From positions 16,745,001-16,809,000 of the forward strand of contig CP136893.1 of assembly GCA_034359265.1 (NCBI GenBank): a DNA stretch of 64,000 nt, read 5' to 3'. Within the stretch, counting starts at the first letter, position 1. Each line of letters begins with the position of its first letter. This DNA comes from Canna indica. Lineage: Eukaryota; Streptophyta; Magnoliopsida; Zingiberales; Cannaceae. Below the pieces are notes generated by a model. That model searched no databases and was not told the origin of the DNA. It saw only the letters and a list, made by a program, of their open reading frames with translations. The position numbers and the translations under genes were made by a program. Shown piece after piece: positions 1 through 9,969 of the stretch.

Positions 1-878
1 TTTGATCATTGTAATAAATCTATCACAATCTTTAATTTCTCTCTAATATATCCAAAACTTTGAGATTGACAACAATTGTATCCTTCCATTAGATGCATGT
101 CAATGCAATCATTAGGTGCTGACATGGTATCCAAGTTAGAAATAAAAAAATGATTTTTTTATCATCACATTGTCATGTCAGCATGCAATAGAAGAATATT
201 ATAATATTATACATAAATATAGGAAAAATTAAAATATCTATATCAAATTTTGGTCATGGTAATAAATCTATCCCAAAGTTTGAATTATATTTCTCCCTAA
301 TTTTTTTTAATTAAATTCGACTATTGTATTAAAAAAATTAAAATTTTGAATTAAACTCATATCTTTCTATATATATTATTATTATTTATTGAAAATACTT
401 TTATAATTATCTATTGAAATTTTATTTTTTAAAAATTTGATTCAAATTTTGAGTATTTTTTTTTAAAATATATTATTGCAGTTTAGAGAAAATCGAAATG
501 CCTAAATTAAATTAATAACTTTTCATATAGTATTATTATTTTCCAAAATTATTATTTCTTAATTTTTGATTTATTATCTAATAAATTTGTTTTTGATTTA
601 TTAAATTTTTATTTTTTATTAATTTTTTATCCGATGAGAGAAAAATTGAAATTCTAAGCCATATTTTTTAGTTTATTTTATTTATTTTATTTATTTTTAT
701 GCTTTATAAATACAGATCTAAATATAAATATATGTTATATCAAAGTTTTTTCTTCTAATTTTTTATATCTATTTTATTTTTAAATAAATATTTTATGTAT
801 ATTGTATATTATTTATTTTATAAGTTTTATTTTTATTTTTTATTCTCGCAATATAATTTTATATTATATCTTCATATG

Positions 879-1390
879 TAGGGGTGATAATTATATCTGC
901 ATCCGCTAACTAAAAACCGCATCTACACCATATCCGATCCATATCCGTAAGTAAACACGGATATGGATACGAATACGAATTTAGAAAACTTATATCCGCG
1001 TGGATACGATGCGCATACAGATATGACTGTGGATTCGCACCGTATCCGCACCGTCTATCCGTGTCTTTGAATTACTATTTTGTCAATATAAGTTATTAAT
1101 ATATATAAGAGCTCTATGGTAATTTCATGTCAAGATGAATTTTGAAGTATATTATATATTTGTTTTAGATCAATGAATTGGTAATTTATTAATTTTTTAA
1201 GTAAATATATTATTCTTAATGTTTTTTATTAAATACGGTGCGGATATCCGCATTTGAAGCGATACATATATGGATATCCATATTCACATCCATAGCGGAT
1301 ACAATGCGAATACAAATGTGCAGATATGGAGTGCGGTGCGGATACGGATAATGTAGTATCTGCATCGTATCCAATCTGTTGCCAGCTCTA
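879..1390. mobile_element. hAT-type MITE, 512 bp
   Basis: The element starts taggggtgataa and ends ttgccagctcta, giving a TIR of the form TAGRGSTGRYAA. It is flanked by a perfect 8-bp duplication ttcatatg (871-878 and 1391-1398), which is the hAT signature. The interior is made of inverted copies of a gatatccgcat / atgcggatatc type motif. There is no coding capacity. It sits inside the inner long-TIR element. Confidence 0.85.
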
Positions 1391-1621
1391 TTCATATGAC
1401 AATGATTATTATTTATTAGCTAATAAAATTAATTTTTTGATTTGTTAACTTTTTAGTTTTTTTAGTTTTTTAATTCATAAAAAAAATCATATGTTTTCAA
1501 GAATTATAATTGTTGTCAATCAAAAGTTTGGGATAGATTGGAAAAATTTTAAAGGTTGAAATAGATCTGCTACAAGTACCAAAGTTTGAGATAGATATAT
1601 TAATTTTTTCTATACAAAATA

Positions 1622-2125
1622 GGGTTAATTAATGAATATATCACGACTTTTACCGAAATTCTCAAATCTATCACGACTTTTCATTTGTTTCAAATGTCAG
1701 CTTCAATTCTCGATTCGTTTCAATTGTATCACACCATCAGACTTGGGTTAAGTTTTTCGTTAAACTACTGAGCTGACATCGATGATGTGTCAACTTAAGT
1801 CTAATCAGCTATTAATTTAATATATAAAAAATAGGTAAGATGACGTGTATTAGTAAGTACAGTAATTTAATAGGTAACCAAAATATTGTACTTACTAATA
1901 CACGTCAGTTTACCTATTTTTTATATTAAATTAAAGGCTAACTAGACTTAGGTTGACATGACATCGATGCCAGGTTAGCAGTTTAAACGAAAAATTTAAC
2001 CCGAGTTTGACGGTGTGATACAATTGAAACGAATCGAGAGTTGAAGCCTGCATTTGAAACAAATGAAAAATCGTAATAGATTTGGGAATTTCGATAAAAG
2101 TTGTGATATATTTATTAATTAACCC
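1622..2125. mobile_element. Foldback MITE, 504 bp, MULE-like
   Basis: The arms are inverted over nearly the whole length, beginning gggttaattaatgaatatat and ending with its near complement. Flanks are tacaaaata (1613-1621) and tataaaata (2126-2134), a 9-bp duplication with one mismatch that fits a MULE-type mover. There are no genes. Confidence 0.75.
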
Positions 2126-2395
2126 TATAAAATATATAATATTGTAATATATTTTTATTGCATGACGTGGTACGTGTGATAATAAAAAAACCATTTTTAT
2201 TTGTCGACTCAGATGTCACATCAGCGTCTAACGCTTGCATTGATGAGCATTTGAAAGAAGAATACAATTGTTGTCAATCCTAAAATTTAGGATAAATTAG
2301 GGAGAAAGTAAATGTTAGGATAGATTTGTTGCAAAGATCAAAGTTTAGTATAGATACATTAATTTTCTCTTAGATAAATAAGTAAAATTGAAGAC

Positions 2396-2583
2396 AGATT
2401 AGGTATATTATAAACAAGTTATGATTTTGATAAATACTATAAAGCATTATGATTAATTTGTTTTAGTGGATAGGATTGGATAGATATGATATCATATGAA
2501 GGAGTATTGGAAAAGATTTTTCTTAATCCGGTATACATTAGATATAATATCAATTTTATATTCTTCTAATCCATGCACTAAAC
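2396..2583. other. Short flank between the TIR nest and CACTA-1
   Basis: No gene is seen. The phrase ggataggattggatagatatgat resembles the subterminal sequence at about 34190-34690, so this may be the end of another small transposon that CACTA-1 interrupted. Confidence 0.3.
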
Positions 2584-2599
2584 CACTACTAAAAAATAG

Positions 2600-2960
2600 G
2601 ATATCTGCGACGGACGATACCGTCGCAAAACGATCACTAAAGACCTTCTGCAATGGCAACAGACGGTCGCAAAGAGCGGTAGCAAAAGATCTTGTCGCAT
2701 AAAATGTACGACGGTAAAAGCAGCGATCGGAAATGAGAATATTCTGCGATCGTTGTACGACGATATACATCGGTCGCAGAATGTGGTCGTGTAACATCTG
2801 CGACCTTCCTTGACCGTCGCAAATATTATATTTGCGATGGTTCTGCGACCGCATTGTCGTCGCATAACAGTCGTAATTGTAATTGGAACCACTTTTGGCG
2901 ACTAGTTCGATATACCTTTTGCGATGGCTAGCAGTCGCACAATCGTCGCACAGCCGTCGC
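2600..2960. repeat. CACTA-1 left subterminal repeats
   Basis: Many direct and inverted copies of a tgcgac core (as in ccgtcgcaa and atctgcgacc) are packed into the first ~370 bp of the element and mirrored at 14155-14415. In this class such arrays bind the element-encoded TNPA protein. The apparent ORFs here come from the repeats. Confidence 0.75.
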
Positions 2961-3226
2961 AAATGTGTATTTTTTTTTAAAAAAAATAATTTATAATAAT
3001 ATTTTTTTAAAAAAATGCATGTTTACAATATTTAACATCAAATTATATCAAAATGCAATGCCACAACAAGAGAATATACAAAATATCAAATTATTTCAAA
3101 ATGGTATAACAACGAGGGAATATTCAAGACGTACATCAAATTATAATGTTTATACATATTTATATCAAAATGTAATATTTACATCGTATCAAAACATGTT
3201 TACATCAAAATAGAAAATAAAGTACA

Positions 3227-4290
3227 TCAATCATGAAGTGCATCATATGGCGGCGAGGAGAGGGGTTGCGTCGGGAGGGCATCAACTGACGTCGGGTCGA
3301 ATGACGAGGGAGGCGGAGGGGCCGGAGCACCTGGCATAGAAGAAGCAATACGTGCTATGTACTCCCTCATAGCGGCCACCTCACTGATGAGGCGTGCATG
3401 AGAAGTCTGTAATTCTGCGTGTGAAGCCTCTAAGGCTGCAAATCGATCCTGGCCCGCATGTGATGTTGATGGACCAGCGGTGGAAGAGGTGAAGGCAGAC
3501 GACCCCACACCATGTGGCTGCAACAACGTTCGTGCGTGGGCCGTTGTGCCAATGCCATATACATAGCTATGGTCGACTCCTATCACCTGCATCCATGCGT
3601 CAATATCAAGCTGATGTTGCGCAGGATCACCTCCCCACTGGGTCACCAACTCAGTATATGTGGCCTTTAAAGATTGATTAATTAAATTAATTTTACATAA
3701 TTGAACTAATATTTTTTTTTTTAAATATAAACTTTATTAAATATTAACTTACCAGGATCGTCTCCGACCTCCCGCTGATGAACTCACCCCGGCGAGGACC
3801 ATGTCTATATCTATGTGTCTCCTCGAAGATCCTCAAAGGATCAGCCAGAATGAGCATCCCCTGCTCGTCTCGTGTCCCCTGCAATTAAATAAATATAATT
3901 AGTTTTTTTATAATAAAATAAAAATGATTATTAAATTACTTACCGTGCGACGCTTGTGACTAGTAAATAGGATGGACCCACAGGTATGTCAGACCATAGA
4001 TCCCTCAACTAGTGTCATTCGGTTTCGGTGTGCCGTTCAGGAGGCACCCTGCCACTCCTCGGACGCCCAGATGTCGCATAGTCAATCTCATACGTGGCTC
4101 GTTATCCAGTTAGGCCCATTTCCCTTCAGCGCATCCATAGGCGTATTCCGATTACCGCCTATATTTGCCTACGCCTCATCCCGCGCACGATGGAGGATAT
4201 CCTTGAAAAGCTTCTTATTGTAAGCTTCCCAAGCATTCTCCACCTGAACCTGAATGACAGGATCCCAGGTGTATCGGGTCTACAAAAAGA
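3227..4290 (-). pseudogene. CACTA-1 TNPA/PttA-like transposon protein, degenerate
   Basis: Read on the minus strand this is the second gene of the CACTA element, matching the plant Ptta/En/Spm transposase family. An upstream exon around 4290-4190 reads RYTWDPVIQVQVENAWEAYN followed by KLFKDILHRARDEA, the helical segment that opens this domain. About 3860-3770 gives LADPLRIFEETHRYRHGPRR, the conserved block ending in a tyrosine-histidine-rich turn. The last exon (3649-3227) starts MVTQWGGDPAQ, then has the AWMQVIGVDHSYVYGIG motif and a coiled-coil-like ASHAELQTSHARLISEVAAM segment, and ends Pro/Ser-rich. Stops separate the blocks unless introns are removed. It is a DNA-binding or accessory transposition protein by family. 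The exon structure is inferred. Confidence 0.7.
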
Positions 4291-4482
4291 AAATATTAAT
4301 ACAAGTTCACGAGTTCACGAAAAGTAGATATTGAACACTAAACTCAAATATATTCTAAAGTAGATATTGAACAGATTCTTGTAAGCTGTGAACTGTAAGC
4401 TGAGAACAAAAGTAGATACAGTAGGGTGAGAACAGCTAAAGTAAATGCTAGAAATATACATTGGCAAGAGTTCTCATATATA

Positions 4483-5103
4483 CAAGTTCGGTTAACCGAA
4501 CCGAACCATAGAGAAAAAATTAACCGTTTACCGAACCGAAAAAATTCGGTTAATTCGGTTCGGTTAACCGAATTTTCGGTTCGGTTCGGTTAATATGGTT
4601 CGGTTAACCGAAAAGGAAAAATAAAATAAATCAAAGCATGTAGGTGGGACTCGAACTCAGCCAATTGAGATGTAAGTTTTAATTTTTACTCTTCTAACCA
4701 TCTTAGTAAACATTAATATCAATTTATATATAACTAACATCTATTATATATATATCGAATGTTAAATAAATATTATTGCACAACACGGGATTCGAACCCG
4801 GGCCGGCGGAAATGCTAACTTAACCTTAACACTTAACCACCAAGATAAATGACAAGATCTAAAGAATATGTTATTATATATATATACATATACATATATA
4901 TATACATATATATTCGGTTAATTCGGTAAATTAACCGAACCGTCGGTTAATTTACCGAACCGAACCGAAAACCGAACCCAAAAATTTCTTTAACCGAAAA
5001 CCGAACCGAAATTAATTCGGTTAATTCGGTTCGGTTAAATCGGTTTCGGTTTGGTCGGTTTCGGTTCGGTTTCGGTGAATCGGTGAAGTTTGCTCACCCC
5101 TAG
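4483..5103. mobile_element. hAT-type MITE, taggggtgagca family, left terminus eroded
   Basis: The right end gctcacccctag and the dense inverted ggttaaccgaacc / ttcggttaacc motifs match the intact family members at 46246-46961 and 60385-62506. The matching left terminus is not visible, so the left border is approximate and no TSD can be called. Inside are two minus-strand tRNA-like boxes. The clearer one reads ggattcgaacccgggcc at 4788-4804, the complement of a pol III B box, followed by a run like cttaaccaccaagat. The central 4870-4912 stretch is a TA/CATA microsatellite. The element replaces the 3' part of the CACTA-1 TNP2 gene. Confidence 0.65.
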
Positions 5104-5959
5104 GTCCACATGTTAACTCGAGTAATTTATTATCTATTTCTTGAATATGTTCACTCGACCAAGTTTTCAACCAATTTGGAAATTTTGTGCTACGTTTATC
5201 TTGTAATTCTTCCTTGGATATATTTGGTGTTTGTGTACGAACTTTCGTGTCAAATTTTTGAATGAAAGGATCAACCTCAGGGCAATTCATCGGTACATAT
5301 AATTGTGCAAGATGGTACTCATCTTCAGTTAAATATCTCGGTGGACGTGAGCCCAAACCACAACCAGGAAAATAAAATATTGGTAGACAATCTACAGCGT
5401 TCACATTTCCTCCATCATCATTTCGAGGAAGATGAGTCAACCTTGTGTGCACATTGGACTCGAAATAGAAAGAACAGAAAGTTGATATCTCCTGAATTAT
5501 ATAAACTTCACTTATTGAACCTTCCACCGTAGCTGTATTTTTTATTTTTCTTTTTAACCTCTACATATACCTCTCGAATCAATACATCCACCGATACTGA
5601 ACCGAACCACCAACTCTTGCCTTATATGTTAAGTGAACCGGTAGATGCTCCATCAAATCAAAAAATCCGGGTGGAAATATTTGCTATAATTTGTAAAGAA
5701 TTTCTACAATGTTTTTTTTCTAGCTTTTCCATATCTTCGATACAGAGGGCATTGGCGCAGATATCTCTGAAGAACCAACTAAGCTCGATTAATGGACCCC
5801 AAATTTTGTCTGGTAAAATATCGCGGAATGCAATAGGGAGTAGTCTCTGCATGAACACATGACAGTCATGACTTTTCATTCTTGATATTTTACCTTCATC
5901 TACATTGACACGTCGAGCTAAATTAGATGCATAGCCATATGGTAATTTGCACTACTAGA

Positions 5960-6325
5960 AAAATGGTCATCAGCAACGGCTGATGCCGTTGCTGAGCCGT
6001 TGCTGAAAAGAATCAGCAACGGCCGCGCCGTTGCAATAGAGCCGTGACAGAAAGTCGTGTTGCTGATGACTTAGCAACGGATCAACAACGGCCGCTCGGG
6101 CCATCGCTCAAAACATTATCAGCAACGGCCGCTCGGGCCGTCGCTAAAAACATTATCAGCAACGGTTTTGCCACAGACTCGGAGCCGTTGCTGATAACAT
6201 TAATAGCAACGGCCGCTGAGTCCGTAGCAACGCCGTTAGTAAAACCCCGTCGCTAAGCCGTTGCTGTAGGTCATCAGCAACGGCTTTCCCACGGACGGCC
6301 GTGGGAAAGCCGTTGCTGATGACGT
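5960..6325. repeat. CACTA-2 left subterminal array
   Basis: About a dozen direct and inverted copies of cagcaacggc / gccgttgctg are spaced roughly every 20-35 bp. They are mirrored at the right end (9717-9960). They are presumed transposase-binding sites by analogy with En/Spm. ORFs in this segment are repeat artefacts. Confidence 0.8.
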
Positions 6326-6639
6326 ATACCTGGGAATAGAAAAATTTCAAATTTCAAATTTCCATTGATACATTGATACATTGATACATTATCTGATACA
6401 TAACTCACACACCCATACCCTCATACACACATTCATTCACACATCACAAACACACCAAGATATACATCAAAACAATTATATTTATATTGATAATTATCCA
6501 CGATAGTATAAAAACAATTCAAATGCAAAATTGAAGTATCAATATCCAAACAAAATAAGTTAAACAAGTTCAATATCTCAGTAACAAGTTCAATATCCAA
6601 ACAAAAAATCTCACGATCACGATGGAGGATGGTCTGGAT

Positions 6640-7600
6640 CATATGGCGGGCTCTGGAGTGCTTGAGTGTACACCGGCGTGGACTGACTCGAGGACGATGG
6701 ATTAGATGATGCCGAAGAAATGTCTGCTTCAGGATGACCTGACATGTTGCGTAGCATAGCATGCATCTCCTCCATCATCTGACTCTGACGCGCGACCGTC
6801 TCCTCAAGAGTCCTTATTCTGCTACTATGATCATAATTGGATCTAGGGACGGCCGCTCACCAGCGACCGGAGGGGTCGGTGCCCCAAGTGGCCCTAGCAC
6901 GGCTCACGCATGACCACTATCTGCGAAGCCATATACGCGGCCATGGTCCCAGCCACCTGCGGCCTCGACCCACGATGCTGCGTCAAAGTCCTCGGGGGTA
7001 CCCCCGCGCTGCACCACCGTCTGGTTGTACGTCTCCTACTCGAGTTTGATTTTTTGTTTAATATTTATCATAAAACTTAAATTATAAATATATACTGAAT
7101 AATTTAAACAAATATATAAGTACCACAATGTGTGCAGCGCGGTTGTCGATGTACTCCCCCGTCCCATGTGCTCGACGGTGAGTCCGCTCAAACACCGCCA
7201 TCGGGGAGGGTCGCTGGACACTCCCGTCATCCGACACCGTCGTCTACATTTACAAAACAAATACATTAATTAGTACACATAGTAACAAATAAAATATATA
7301 ATTAAAAGATATACTTACCATACGGTTCGCGTGCACTGCAAATGCAACAGAGCCGCCGGTGTGACGCGCTGCTCCCCCCGACATGCGATTTCTAGCCGCA
7401 TTCCGAGAAACCTCCTGCCATCGATCCGTCGACCATATCCCCACGAGCTGGTCCCATATATCCGGAGTAATCCAACCGGGGTCGTATCCCTGAGTCTCCG
7501 CGATGTTAGTGGTCCCAGCTCGGGCCATCGCTTGGGACCGAGCCTGCCCCAGCTACCCGTTGTACCTTGCCCGGGAAATAGCCTCCCAGGCAGCGTAAAT
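6640..7600 (-). pseudogene. CACTA-2 TNPA/PttA-like protein, 5' truncated
   Basis: Minus-strand blocks, in order: GYDPGWITPDIWDQLVGIW followed by AARNRMSGGAARHTGGSVAF (7520-7330), which is the usual core of plant Ptta/En/Spm proteins; then an exon with QRPSPMAVFERTHRAHGTGE and YIDNRAAHIV (about 7245-7115); then an exon with the AASWVEAAGGWDHGRVYGFAD region (about 7050-6890); and a coiled-coil/Pro-rich end. The N-terminal exons are gone: the reading starts abruptly at the ~7600 junction with TNP2. AG/GT-like borders separate the blocks, so they are probably exons, although small lesions are present. Confidence 0.7.
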
Positions 7601-8546
7601 GAAGGGCCTCTGGTCCTCGGCCCATGAATAATCTTTGAAGCCTAGGTGTTAGTGGAAAATACCGAAGCACCTTAAACAGGATATTTTTCTGTCGGACCGA
7701 TTTCTTCTCCTTGTAACGAGGGTGTTGACATACAGGGCATTTATCCAACTGCACATTTTCTTTATAATATAAAATGTAGTTATTTTGGCACGCGTGTATT
7801 TTTTCGTACCCAAGCCCCAATTTTCTCATTAGCTTTTTAGTCTTATAAAAAGTAGGCTCAAACTTATTATCAGTAGGCAGCATTCCATTAATCAATCCAG
7901 CAATCCGATCATACGCAACTCCGCTGATATTACAATCGGCCTTGATGTTTAAGAGCTGTGTCATTGCTGAAAACCTAGTGTATTTAGGACAATTCTCATA
8001 CAAAGGTTCATCGGCAGCTTTCAACATCTCGTAAAATTCTGCGGCTTCTTTATTCGGTAATTCAATCTCTACCGCAGCCCCTACTTCTGTGATATCAACC
8101 GCTGTAGTATTTGGTGGGACTGATGTCTGAAGAACTGGCCGATCAACATTATCATTCAGGTGGAATTGACCCCCAAGACTATCAAGTATCATAGTTCTAT
8201 AGGGATTACATTGACTGGATGAAGAAGCACCAGCAGAGGAAGATTCACCATATGTCTGAACGATAGGATTGCTCGACGTCTCGACTTCGCGTGACTCCCC
8301 GTGACAAGTCCATAGAAAATATCTTGGTGCAAATCCTTTGCTATATAGATGCAGAGTGACAGTCTCCCGATCCAAAAATCATCCATTTGAACAAATGCGG
8401 CACGGACATCGGATTTGATCACCCATGCTAACGAAATTCCGATTCGAATAGGAGAAATTTAGGAAGTATGTTACGCCTAATCGAAACTCATTCGTTAAAG
8501 CTCCACGATCAAGACGTCGGTACATCCAACTTCGATCAGCCGACAT
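7600..8546 (-). pseudogene. CACTA-2 TNP2-like transposase, N-terminal ~310 aa only
   Basis: The start is ATG at 8546 (MSADRSWMYRRLDRG). The transposase-associated domain follows, with the zinc-ligand block IRCPCRICSNG. An in-frame TGA stands immediately before FLDRETVTLHLYSKG, where CACTA-3 reads through. After it the frame is open to about 7600 with the TNP2 blocks GESREVETSSNP, ELPNKEAAEFYEMLKAADEP, MTQLLNIKADCNISG, KIHACQNNYILYYKEN, CPVCQHPRYKEKKSVRQKN and LTPRLQRLFMG. After LFMG the sequence jumps into TNPA-region DNA, so the catalytic DDE part is missing. The element therefore depends on another CACTA for movement. Apart from the nonsense codon the remaining part is well preserved, which fits a recent insertion. 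Confidence 0.85.
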
Positions 8547-8612
8547 GATTCTGTCAATCAATGACAATTTCTTTGGTTAATGTCTTTAGGTGAGATTGTC
8601 CTATTCCATTCG

Positions 8613-8819
8613 GGATTTATGTTATTTGAACTGCACTTACGTTTTTATTTTAACTGTTAACTAATTATTCTAAATTTCGGCAGCATCTCCCTATAGTTCT
8701 TCGAATACGCATATCATCTGGGCGCGTATTGGAGAACAAGAGAGATGTTGCCGAAATTTAGAATAATTAGATAACAGTTAAAATAAAAACGCAAGTGCAG
8801 TACAAATAACTATATTTCC
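8613..8819. other. CACTA-2 copy of the conserved long hairpin upstream of TNP2
   Basis: The segment is an almost complete inverted repeat. Its left arm contains ctgcactta, tttttattttaactgtta, taattattctaaatttcgg and catctccctatagttct. The right arm is the inverted complement, with a few bulges. The loop on the coding (minus) strand is gcccagatgatatgc. It lies about 65 bp upstream of the TNP2 ATG, and an acag just before the start codon could be a 3' splice site. The same structure is present in CACTA-1 (11998-12197) and CACTA-3 (16711-16906). Confidence 0.85.
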
Positions 8820-9016
8820 AAATTGTCCAATCAGGGACAATTCAAGAATTGTACATCGTATAAAAGATCATCTACTTCTTTTACACGAACATACAATCCC
8901 CGAACGGATCTAAGGTTTTGCTAAATCATATCCGACTCGTCGATGCGTACGTGAAACATATGAACTCGTCGGATGCATGATTATTTTCTAAATGTTTCGA
9001 GACCGTTTGAGTCCAT

Positions 9017-9256
9017 ATTGGACGATTCCGGCGCGCGTCCGAAGTGGACGATTTCGGCGCGCGTTCGAAGTGGACGATACCGGCGCGCGTCCGAAGTGGA
9101 TGATTCCGGCGCGCGTCCAAAGTGGACGATACCGACGCGCGTCCGAAGTGGACGATTTTGGCGCGCGTCCGAAGTGTACGATTCCGGCGCGCATCCGAAG
9201 TGGACGATTCCGGCGCGCGTCCGAAGTGGACGATTCCGGCGCGCGTCCGAATTGGA
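9017..9256. repeat. 26-bp GC-rich minisatellite, about nine units
   Basis: Tandem copies of gacgattccggcgcgcgtcc plus gaagtg vary at few positions. They lie upstream of the hairpin in the presumed 5' transcribed region of CACTA-2. A degenerate version occupies the same place in CACTA-3 (16410-16555). The ORFs here on both strands merely repeat one ~9-residue unit and are not real proteins. Confidence 0.9.
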
Positions 9257-9389
9257 TAATTTCGAAATTAATCTAAACCCTAAAAATTATTCTAACAAAT
9301 TAAATAATTAATCTAAATAATTAATCTAAATAATTAATTAACAATTAATTAACAATTAAAAATAATAAAAAAATAATAAAAAAATATTA

Positions 9390-9710
9390 TTAAACTATAA
9401 ATTCCGGCGCCGGAGTCAGGTGGACTCCGGCGCCGGTGTACAGTGGCCGGACACACTGTCCGGCCAATGTACAAGGTCTGGCGGCGGCCATCGGCCGACC
9501 GCTATCGGCCGAAACCCTATTTTTAGGGTTTCGGTCGGATTTTCTACCGGTCACAACAGGAAGAGACGGTCGGCCGGAGGGCACATACCTGACAGTGTCG
9601 GCAGCAGCGGGAGGCATCGTCGGCGTCGGCAGCGGCGGCGAGAGGCAGGAGAGGAGCGGCGGCGGCAGCAGCAGGAGGAAGAAGGGGGGCGGGCGCGATC
9701 TGCGACCTAT
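9390..9710 (-). promoter_or_regulatory. GC-rich 5' region of CACTA-2
   Basis: A GC-rich block with ccggcgccgg palindromes and gcggcggc runs lies between the right subterminal array and the minisatellite. It occupies the same position as the GC-rich blocks in CACTA-1 (13925-14080) and CACTA-3 (15800-16140). This is where transcription of the minus-strand genes should begin, so promoter plus untranslated first exon is likely. No clear TATA box was found. The ORFs are low complexity. Confidence 0.4.
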
Positions 9711-9716
9711 ATAAAC

Positions 9717-9969
9717 TTATCAGCAACGGCTCACTCGCCCGTTAGAAAGCCGTTGCTGATAAGTTATCATCAGCAACAGCTCACTTGTCCGTTAGCAAGC
9801 CGTTGCTAATAAGTTATCATCTGCAACGACTCACTTGTCCGTTAGAAAGCCGTTGCAGATACAACATATTTGCAACGGCTCGAGCGGCCGTAAGAATGCC
9901 GTTGCAAATAGCAACGGCTTGAGCGGCCGTTGCTGATAGCCGTTGCTGAAGACCAAGTTTCTAGTAGTG
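9717..9969. repeat. CACTA-2 right subterminal array and terminus
   Basis: Three near-perfect copies of a unit of about 60 bp (roughly 9717-9764, 9765-9824 and 9825-9865, the last ending at the variant aagccgttgcagataca) run into cagcaacggc-type motifs and the inverted terminus ttctagtagtg. Confidence 0.8.

Larger units (their letters stand above)
1..2395. mobile_element. Long-TIR DNA element, left end cut by the window, with a related element nested inside
   Basis: Bases 1 to about 240 are the imperfect inverted complement of about 2130-2395. Both arms share, in order, a run like ttgacaacaattgtat, a segment around ataaaaaa and the phrase aatctatc. A second inverted pair, about 222-300 against about 1500-1618, has related sequence and looks like a sister element inserted in the first. 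The interior is very AT-rich, with no credible coding sequence. The small ORF at 1931-2194 is only an arm of the foldback at 1622-2125. The long TIRs suggest a MULE-like element, but the outer TSD cannot be read because the left border is missing. Confidence 0.55.
5950..9969 (-). mobile_element. CACTA-2, nested in the CACTA-1 transposase gene
   Basis: Termini are cactactagaaaaatgg on the left and the inverted aagtttctagtagtg on the right. The target duplication ttg (5947-5949 and 9970-9972) is exact. Subterminal arrays use a different core from CACTA-1, gccgttgctgat / atcagcaacggc, so the two belong to different subfamilies. At 4020 bp it is short: the TNP2 gene runs straight into TNPA sequence at about 7600-7625, showing a large internal deletion. 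It is younger than CACTA-1 because it sits inside it. Confidence 0.94.

Noticed and set aside
2492..2962. 156-residue minus-strand ORF at the CACTA-1 left end
   Set aside because: It is composed of subterminal repeat motifs read in frame, with the terminus inside it.
9017..9256. CRISPR-like array
   Set aside because: The units are directly abutting tandem repeats without spacers, in a plant nuclear transposon.
8926..9311. Several overlapping ORFs of 64-112 residues on both strands
   Set aside because: They translate the 26-bp minisatellite in different frames; 26 is not a multiple of three, so the frames stay open by composition only.
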